This document shows positions 60,475-64,000 of a DNA stretch of 64,000 nucleotides, piece by piece. Source of the stretch: Ascaphus truei (Eukaryota > Chordata > Amphibia > Anura > Ascaphidae); contig CM071568.1 in the NCBI GenBank assembly GCA_036426205.1, forward strand, positions 219,091,216 through 219,155,215, read 5' to 3'. Under the pieces are notes generated by a model. It was not told the origin of the DNA. It worked only from the letters and a program-made list of their open reading frames with translations, and did not search any database. Numbering within the stretch: the first letter of the stretch is position 1; each line of letters begins with the position of its first letter. The position numbers were made by a program, and so were the translations under genes.

Positions 60475-60889
60475 CACATCACACATCACACACCTCCCAC
60501 ACACACATCACACACAACCCACACACACACACACACACTTATATGTATCCATTTTTTAAATAAAAATCATTTTAGAGAGTCAGCTACTGTACAAGTATTA
60601 ACAAGTTTGTCAAGAAAAACTAAACAGATCAGAGTCAGCTCAAAAGCTGTAAACCACCCAAACATCGCCTTTAAGTTATTGGCATTTTAATCTCGAGTTA
60701 CACAGGTTTACAAACCACTGCCATTAGAATTATATAAACCACCTTTAAAATACATTAATTCACAGTTCCATTCAGATACTTACAGAGACTGTCAAATTAT
60801 TCCACGTCACATCGCTTGCTGTTATGTTTGCTTCCATCCACATATTTATAGTATTATTGCTGGGGTCGGGTGGCTCAGAACAAACGCAG
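42651..60889 (-). CDS. slc4a7: slc4a7 (NBCn1), 3' half of the gene, 11 coding exons
   Basis: Electroneutral Na+/HCO3- cotransporter of the plasma membrane, which imports bicarbonate and regulates intracellular pH. Exons in gene order: 60784-60889, 59729-59890, 59216-59329, 57364-57525, 56548-56799, 55073-55141, 53341-53514, 52995-53126, 48334-48434, 44484-44591, 42651-42732. All have AG acceptors and GT donors, and phases match, so about 480 codons read without a stop. SLC4 hallmarks include [50 protein letters not shown] and [19 protein letters not shown]. Assignment to SLC4A7 rather than SLC4A8 or SLC4A10 rests on the Lys-rich stretch [14 protein letters not shown], the following EAERML exon, [18 protein letters not shown] and the C-terminal ETSL; this is comparison from memory. 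The 5' half of the gene (cytosolic domain and first membrane helices) is outside the window. Introns are filled with transposons. Confidence 0.93.
44484..44591 (-). CDS. slc4a7: slc4a7 exon: [18 protein letters not shown]
   Basis: A 108-nt exon. One base completes Ser; then it reads [20 protein letters not shown] and on to AKVTRSNL, leaving in phase 2. It is the conserved cytosolic tail block of NBCn1. The acceptor is TCTCTAG and the donor GTAGCT. A duplicated minisatellite-bearing segment begins about 140 bp upstream of this exon in gene orientation. Confidence 0.93.
44731..46209. repeat. 1.4 kb duplicated segment, copy B (in slc4a7 intron)
   Basis: Direct-orientation copy of 41011-42373, offset 3720 bp. 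Identity is very high outside the minisatellite, with scattered single-base changes. Copy B carries an expanded array (45257-45552). It lies in the intron upstream of the NISDEMAK exon. Confidence 0.9.
45257..45552 (+). repeat. 16/17-bp minisatellite, expanded array with homogenised block
   Basis: About 17 units of the same family as at 41533. A new homogeneous run of AATGGCTGGGGATCGGC units at 45420-45530 and a run of ATCCGC variants near 45330 are absent from copy A, showing local expansion after the duplication. Confidence 0.92.
46618..46842 (-). mobile_element. tRNA-derived SINE, minus strand
   Basis: On the minus strand it starts with GTGGCTCGGTGAGTAAAGAC (A-box like), then GGTTCAATTCC (B box). 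A body with GCAGGGACTGTGTC and AGCGCTATACAAGAACAA follows, and the tail is (ATT)n. This is the layout of a pol III SINE with a LINE-type repeat tail. It lies in an slc4a7 intron. Confidence 0.75.
47013..47311. mobile_element. hAT-like miniature (299 bp) in an slc4a7 intron
   Basis: CATTAGAT at 47005-47012 and 47312-47319. Ends are CAGGGGTGCATAATGC and GTTGCGCACCCCTG. The interior is G-rich with a long poly(G) run. The CAGGGGTGCGCAA type end is shared by many vertebrate hAT elements. Confidence 0.88.
47668..47928 (+). mobile_element. tRNA-derived SINE, plus strand, older copy
   Basis: Same family as 46618-46842, but in opposite orientation and more diverged: AATGGCTCAGCGAATAAAGAC, CCTGGTTCAAGTC, TCCCTGTGCCTCAGGCACC, AGCAGGGACAGAGTCTG, GCACTATATGAAAGAAAG, then a short TTATTATTA tail. 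Confidence 0.72.
48334..48434 (-). CDS. slc4a7: slc4a7 exon: cytosolic tail EAERML...LLQIPVK
   Basis: A 101-nt exon entered in phase 0 and left after two bases of a Ser codon (AG|C). It reads [16 protein letters not shown] and then [14 protein letters not shown]. This matches the NBCn1 tail segment EAERML...LLQIPVK, which I remember as an alternatively used cassette in mammals. The acceptor is ATAG behind CTTCTTCC and the donor GTACGG. The middle of the exon has diverged while the ends are conserved. Confidence 0.87.
50373..50872. mobile_element. Harbinger-like miniature, GC-rich type
   Basis: TAA duplications at 50370-50372 and 50873-50875. Imperfect terminal repeats are GGCTTCGGTCCCGCT and, reversed, GGCTAAGGCCCCGCTCCC. 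The 500-bp interior is CpG-rich and resembles a CpG island. It ends 57 bp from the candidate microexon. Confidence 0.75.
50932..50958 (-). CDS. slc4a7: candidate 27-nt in-frame microexon of slc4a7 (VKIEDETLE)
   Basis: Minus-strand DNA shows a long pyrimidine-rich tract (rich in CTTCC and CTCC), the first AG at AAAAG, then 27 nt encoding VKIEDETLE and a strong donor GAG|GTATGTG. Phase 0 at both sides would insert nine acidic residues between KEKE and EAERML without disturbing the frame. I do not recall this segment in mammalian NBCn1. It could be a lineage-specific or neural-type microexon, or a chance match. Confidence 0.35.
51343..51535. mobile_element. Harbinger-like miniature, same family as 3963
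   Basis: TAA target duplications at 51340-51342 and 51536-51538. Terminal repeats GGCTACGCTTATAGTGC and GCACTATAAGCGTAGCC match perfectly. The 193-bp interior holds CGACGTCGCG and CGCGTTGCGC hairpins. It lies in an slc4a7 intron. Confidence 0.88.
51581..52939. mobile_element. slc4a7: fold-back insertion with 14-bp target duplication in an slc4a7 intron
   Basis: CTGGTTCTAAAATA is repeated at 51567-51580 and 52940-52953. Between them, arms 51693-52010 and 52628-52941 are near-perfect reverse complements, e.g. GTAAAGTGAAGAGTAC pairs with GTACTCTTCACTTTAC. A ~620-bp spacer holds AT-rich and tandem-like sequence. The right end is about 40 bp from the donor of the 52995-53126 exon. Confidence 0.85.
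52995..53126 (-). CDS. slc4a7: slc4a7 exon: last helix and Lys-rich cytosolic tail
   Basis: A 132-nt, phase-0 exon of 44 codons, from [20 protein letters not shown] through [10 protein letters not shown] to the basic-acidic run [14 protein letters not shown]. It ends the membrane domain and begins the cytosolic tail. The donor is GAG|GTAAAG. The KKKKEDD run separates SLC4A7 from SLC4A10 (KKKKLEDAE), by memory. A fold-back insertion ends about 40 bp downstream of the donor. Confidence 0.94.
53341..53514 (-). CDS. slc4a7: slc4a7 exon: [19 protein letters not shown] and helix
   Basis: A 174-nt, phase-0 exon of 58 codons. It starts [17 protein letters not shown], continues [18 protein letters not shown], then a hydrophobic segment ending AAAVVFPMM. 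The acceptor is CTTGCAG and the donor GTAAAT. The residue before MPAKHQPD is Trp (codon TGG), where the family usually has Gly. Confidence 0.94.
53740..54660. other. GC-richer insertion-like block in an slc4a7 intron, not recognised
   Basis: Higher GC than its surroundings, with AAGATGGCGGCC, AAAATGGCTG and unlinked short ORFs. It probably derives from a retroelement, but no family motif or border is visible. Confidence 0.4.
55073..55141 (-). CDS. slc4a7: slc4a7 exon: [15 protein letters not shown]
   Basis: A short 69-nt, phase-0 exon of 23 codons, [15 protein letters not shown] through SSLKGIQ. It encodes a conserved SLC4 membrane segment. The acceptor is TTGCAG and the donor GTAAGT. Both neighbouring exons join it in phase 0. 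Confidence 0.93.
56548..56799 (-). CDS. slc4a7: slc4a7 exon: [20 protein letters not shown] region
   Basis: A 252-nt, phase-0 exon of 84 codons. It starts [18 protein letters not shown], runs through [20 protein letters not shown], then a loop with [15 protein letters not shown] sequence ([20 protein letters not shown] here) and a further helix ending MTSVLK. These are core transport-domain helices. The acceptor is CTCCACAG and the donor GTAAGC. Human has KGAG where this has KGCG, as far as I recall. Confidence 0.94.
57364..57525 (-). CDS. slc4a7: slc4a7 exon: helix and [18 protein letters not shown]
   Basis: A 162-nt, phase-0 exon of 54 codons, beginning [19 protein letters not shown], followed by a hydrophobic helix and [18 protein letters not shown]. 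This motif is nearly invariant in the SLC4 family. The acceptor is CACAAG and the donor GTAATT. The next exon follows in phase 0. Confidence 0.93.
58023..58462. mobile_element. piggyBac-like miniature (TTAA target) in an slc4a7 intron
   Basis: TTAA at 58019-58022 and 58463-58466. Terminal repeats AGCTGCAGTTCA and TGAACTGCAGCT are perfect over 12 bp. The 440-bp interior contains the perfect palindrome CTCATGAATATTCATGAG at 58209-58226. No transposase ORF is present. Confidence 0.78.
59216..59329 (-). CDS. slc4a7: slc4a7 exon: membrane helix with [13 protein letters not shown]
   Basis: A 114-nt, phase-0 exon of 38 codons, from [18 protein letters not shown] to [15 protein letters not shown]. 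It encodes one membrane helix and a short loop of the SLC4 transport domain. The acceptor is TTTAG and the donor GTAATT. Sequence and length match the corresponding SLC4A7/A8/A10 exon. Confidence 0.93.
59729..59890 (-). CDS. slc4a7: slc4a7 exon: end of extracellular loop and a membrane helix
   Basis: A 162-nt, phase-0 exon of 54 codons. It begins [20 protein letters not shown], giving the other two conserved loop cysteines, then a hydrophobic helix ([18 protein letters not shown]) and the cytosolic [12 protein letters not shown]. The [11 protein letters not shown] block is a strong signature of Na+-coupled SLC4 members. The ECTHLHGSY part differs from the human sequence as I remember it. The acceptor is CTCCCAG and the donor GTAATA. 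Confidence 0.93.
60048..60167. repeat. short inverted repeat, 41-bp arms
   Basis: CTCATGAGAATAAACTTTAG at the left pairs with CTAAAGTTTATTCTCATGA at the right, with further pairing inward through GTAGAAATGTATGAATATCA. Loop about 40 bp. Intronic. Confidence 0.9.
60244..60358 (+). repeat. two-copy tandem repeat of ~56 bp
   Basis: CAGGGATTTCT and TCAACACTAGTTGTTTCAAT (second copy ACAACACTAGTTGTTTCAAT) recur in the same order. Intronic. Confidence 0.85.
60413..60540 (+). repeat. (AC)n microsatellite
   Basis: About 58 bp of pure AC, then ACATC and ACACCTCCC variants, in an slc4a7 intron. Confidence 0.97.
60784..60889 (-). CDS. slc4a7: slc4a7 exon: large extracellular loop, first part
   Basis: A 106-nt exon. 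The first base completes a codon begun upstream; then it reads [13 protein letters not shown] and continues to NNLTVS at a GTAAGT donor. It encodes part of the large extracellular loop of SLC4 bicarbonate transporters. Two of the four conserved loop cysteines (CVC) are present. Three N-glycosylation sequons are visible: NNT, NIT and NLT. The acceptor is CCCAG after a pyrimidine-rich stretch. It is the first slc4a7 exon seen; the intron upstream runs to the window edge. Confidence 0.92.
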
Positions 60890-61948
60890 CTGGGTAGGAA
60901 TTAAAATAATAGTAGCGATTGTGTTATTTTGGGCAAACAATGTAGCAAGACTGACTTTATTGTACCAAATACGTGCTACCTCCTCAAAATTACTTTTAAG
61001 GTAAAGAAATAGTACCACTAACTGTTTCCGCAAGAATCGCAGCAGCAAAATAATTGCTTTATAGCTTTTGGGCACCATTAGGATTTCATTTTCCTTGGAA
61101 AAAGAAGCCACCTTGCATTGAAGAAAGAGGAAGGCAGTGCTTACTGCTCACTGCCAGCAATTTAACGAAACAGCTATTTGCCCACTGAAAGCACACAAAG
61201 GGGTCCAGTAGTGTCTAAGTGAGGGTTTAGAATGGGAAATGCCTTACTATTTTCATATGCTGCCAGTAAAAACCATTAAGGAGTAAGAGACATCAAAACA
61301 TCTGAAAGGCATGCAAAATTCAGAGGCACTCAAACTTTTCCTTCTGGCGGACCCCTTCGGTGGTGTTCATTGTGTGTAGGGACACAATACATGCTTAGCA
61401 TATCAATTTTATTAATACACTGCAATTATATGGATTTAAAAAATAATGGACTAGTACCAGGAACACAGCAAGTCACCAATGAACCCACAGCAGTGATCTG
61501 CGGACTAATAAAAATACATCACATTGCAGATACGAACTGCTCAAAATGGATCATTTTGAGTTTTGAGGTCCACCACAACTCTGCTCTAGTCCTTAGCTAT
61601 GAGAATCTGTATATATGTATTTGTGCTTTCCTTTCTGGACAATGCATTAGTAAGATCTCACACACTGTATTTATTAAAGAAAGTAATTTAGTATAGGAAA
61701 CCTGACCAATGCCCCTGACATTCACTATCAATAGCTGCGAATGTGGCGTTTCTTCGCAGGTGGGGGGAGTCCCGAGTGAAAGTGCAGTATATATCCCCCC
61801 AAACTACACGAGGCAAGACACGTACACAAGAAGGAGCACACCTGAAATACATGGGATATATGCTAATAGGAGTCATATAAATATACTTTGCATATATCAC
61901 AGATCTCATGTGTGCTCTTTTTTGTATTGTTTGAAGATGGCTTAGAGG

Positions 61949-61949
<1 letters not shown>

Positions 61950-61998
<49 letters not shown>
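61950..61998 (+). repeat. (TA)n microsatellite
   Basis: About 49 bp of pure TA. Confidence 0.97.
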
Positions 61999-62001
<3 letters not shown>

Positions 62002-62153
62002 GGTCAAACGGAATGTGCGAATGGTGGCCAATGGCGGAATTGCATACATTCGTTCAAATTTATTTACTTATAAAATAATACATTGAGAGTTACCTCATTT
62101 TTAAGCATGTCCTGGGCACAGAGTTATGTTGACAATACATGATTGCATTAAAC

Positions 62154-62624
62154 CAGGGGTTCTTAACCACAGGTGATTTCAACCCATGGGGTGATTGAAG
62201 GTAGTTCAGGGGGTGATTGAGAAGGTGCTGGGATTTGTTGGAGATTACATTTTTTGAACATTAAAAATGATGTAAACTCGAGACATCAAACATTTGTTTC
62301 CACTCTTTATTTGTAAAACTGTATTACTTTTATTCTGTTAAAATAACACGTGGCTGATACATCGTGTGAAAGCATCTTTATTACCCACCACAAATGCATG
62401 GTCGATAGGGATCAACCCCTTATTTTCCGTCTGTTCAATACACATACTATAAATAGAGGGCTCTATACCCAACGTTTCAGTCGAGCTACTGACGCGGTTG
62501 AAATGAAATAAAAATATTGAAATGGTACCGGTACGTCTTATATAAAGTTATTGGTATGGGGTGATTGGAGACTTTGTTGATCCCTTAGGGGTAATTAAAA
62601 CGTACAAAAGGTTAAGAACCCCTG
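62154..62624. mobile_element. hAT-like miniature (471 bp)
   Basis: Perfect terminal repeats CAGGGGTTCTTAACC and GGTTAAGAACCCCTG. Flanks CATTAAAC and AGTTAAAC match at six of eight bases, an aged target duplication. The interior has repeated GGGGTGATTGA blocks and no ORF. Confidence 0.82.
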
Positions 62625-62847
62625 AGTTAAACGGAATATTCATCTGCGAATAGAATGGTGTAAAAAATACAGCAAAGAATTGGAGGACCAAATGTTGACA
62701 CATTCAGCAAACTCTAGCAACATCTCCTTACTACAGTAAATGCTGATTAGGAGCTACATAGCACACCAAAAAATTGGTATTGGAGCGTTCAAAAAAAAAC
62801 TCTTGGAGAAGTTTAGTTGATTGCATTCTTGAAAACATACTGTACAT

Positions 62848-63540
62848 CAGGGCTGCACAACATACGGCCCGCGGGCCGCATACGGCCCGCCTGGCCTCTC
62901 TGTGCGGCCCGCGATGACTCCGGCCGAGCGCCTGGTAGTTAATTAAATAAATTTAAAAAAAAGTTTTAAAAAAAATTGTTTAAAAAAATGGCGGCGACCC
63001 CCCCCTCTTCCCCCTCCTCGTGCTCGAGTCGGCGGCAGCGGCGGTGCGCAGGGGCAGCAGCAGGATGCGGCAGCCGTGAGTCATTTATTTTTTTCAATAG
63101 CAGGATGCCGGGGTTGGAGGTCAGAGCCGGGGGCGGGGCCTAGTACCGGGGAGGATGTGCTGAGCTAAGGTGTGTCGGGCTGCTGCAGGGGTGGGAGTGA
63201 AAAACGGGCTGGGGGTGGGTGGGAGTGAAAAACGTTCTGGGGTTGGGTGGGATGCAAACGGGTGCTGGGGGTGTGGGAGTGATAAAACGGGCTGGTGGTG
63301 GGTGGGAGTGGAAAAACGGCTGGGGGTTGGTGGGATGTGAAAACGGGCTGGGGGGTGGTAGTGAAAAACGGCTGGTGGTTGGGGGGGTCCAATGGTCCTG
63401 CTGTGGGGTGGGGCATAACAGAGGGTGTGGTGGGGGAGAAGGGATGGTGGAGCAAGGTGGATATAGAGGAGGCAATCGATAAGGGAGAGAGATGTGGGGA
63501 TAGAGACGGTGAAAGGAGAGAGGGGGGAGAAGAGACTTGG
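62848..63540. mobile_element. hAT-like element start with CpG-rich interior, right end not found
   Basis: Starts CAGGGCTGCACAACATACGG followed by GCCCGCGGGCCGC, a typical vertebrate hAT end with the CGGCCCGC palindrome. Behind it lie an AT-rich patch, CGGCGGCAGCGGCGG, and a minisatellite. No matching inverted end is found before the pyrimidine-rich sequence at 63600, so the end given is a guess. Confidence 0.55.
63185..63395 (+). repeat. G-rich minisatellite, unit about 35 bp
   Basis: About six degenerate units built on GTGGGAGTGAAAAACGGGCTGGGGGTGG-like sequence (two parts joined, each varying). The ORFs on both strands here simply read the repeat. Confidence 0.8.
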
Positions 63541-63589
63541 GGATAGCAGGTTAGCATACAGTTTGAAATTCGCGATAGAGATGGTAGAA

Positions 63590-64000
63590 TGACAGGATAG
63601 TATGTTGGTCATCACTGCGCGATCTCTACTTGTTTTTCCTCCTTTCCTCCCCGCACCTCTTTTTTACTCCGTTTCTCTAGTCTGTTGTTATCCTGTCGCG
63701 CTCGTAGCTCTCAAACTTTCTGCTTCTCTTTGCGCTCCCTATCTCCTTTATCTCCCGGTACTCTCCTTTTTTTTGTTTGTTTCTGCATCCCTCTCGCGCC
63801 TTTTTGTCCCCTCCTTTCTCTCTGCGTTGCCTCCTTTCTCTCTCTTTTTTGGTTCTTTTGTTGCTGTTTTTTTGTTGCCTCCTTTCTCCCGGTTTCGCCT
63901 CCTTTTGTCTGCCGTTCGCCCTTTTTTTCTCTCTCCGCTTTTACCTGGCGTGGGTGGGGGGGGGCTCTCCTACCGCCTTCTCTCTGGGTTTTTCTCACTT
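63590..64000. other. pyrimidine-rich low-complexity sequence
   Basis: A long CT-rich tract (CCTTTCTCTC, GCCTCCTTT repeated). The Lys/Arg-rich minus-strand ORF across it reflects base composition only. Confidence 0.75.

Noticed and set aside
60784..60889. assignment of the transporter to SLC4A10 or SLC4A8
   Set aside because: The tail sequence [14 protein letters not shown], the EAERML exon and the terminal ETSL fit SLC4A7.
63121..63615. Pro/His-rich ORFs of up to 164 codons
   Set aside because: They overlap a G-rich minisatellite in a hAT-like element.
63711..63998. Lys/Arg-rich minus-strand ORF
   Set aside because: Low-complexity CT-rich tract; composition alone explains it.

Overview
The window looks like vertebrate nuclear DNA, most likely from an anuran amphibian. 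It is AT-rich and dense in repeats. The one cellular gene is split into short exons with GT/AG borders. The repeat families fit a frog: a Gmr1-type Ty3 retrotransposon and its relatives, a Penelope-like GIY-YIG remnant, several Harbinger, hAT, mariner-like and piggyBac-like miniature elements, and tRNA-derived SINEs. No database search was possible, so the species is inferred.

The cellular gene is the 3' half of slc4a7 (electroneutral Na+/HCO3- cotransporter NBCn1) on the minus strand. Eleven coding exons can be placed from 60889 down to 42651, all with intact splice signals and compatible phases. They encode the protein from the extracellular loop with conserved cysteines and N-glycosylation sequons, through the second half of the membrane domain, to the Lys-rich cytosolic tail and the terminal PDZ ligand ETSL. 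A possible 27-bp in-frame microexon lies at 50932-50958. The 3' UTR probably runs to a poly(A) signal near 38790. The 5' half of the gene lies beyond 64000.

The other ~38 kb (1-38780) has no convincing cellular gene. From left to right it holds: old repeats and miniature elements (1-8 kb); a decayed retroelement-like ORF with a 14-residue repeat (8.5-10.0 kb); a SCAN-like gag and protease remnant (10.2-10.8 kb); a giant fold-back structure (13.6-16.8 kb); an LTR-like block (17.2-18.0 kb); a Harbinger-like element interrupted by a hAT element (20.0-21.05 kb); a nearly complete but inactivated Gmr1-type retrotransposon on the minus strand (21510-26852); a CpG-rich promoter-like segment (27.04-27.48 kb); a solo LTR with a perfect 5-bp target duplication (29.5-30.2 kb); a related LTR split by a later insertion (31.7-32.4 kb); three more fold-backs (33.9, 36.5 and 37.25 kb); and a second gag/protease remnant (35.3-35.8 kb).

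Transposons also shape slc4a7 itself. A ~1.4 kb segment carrying a minisatellite is present once in the 3' UTR and once in an intron. A ~1.36 kb fold-back insertion ends about 40 bp from a splice donor. hAT, Harbinger and piggyBac-like miniatures and two SINEs sit in introns. The most useful leads are the candidate microexon beside the fold-back, the retrotransposon with integrase ahead of reverse transcriptase, the orphan promoter-like block, and the fold-back holding a GIY-YIG fragment.
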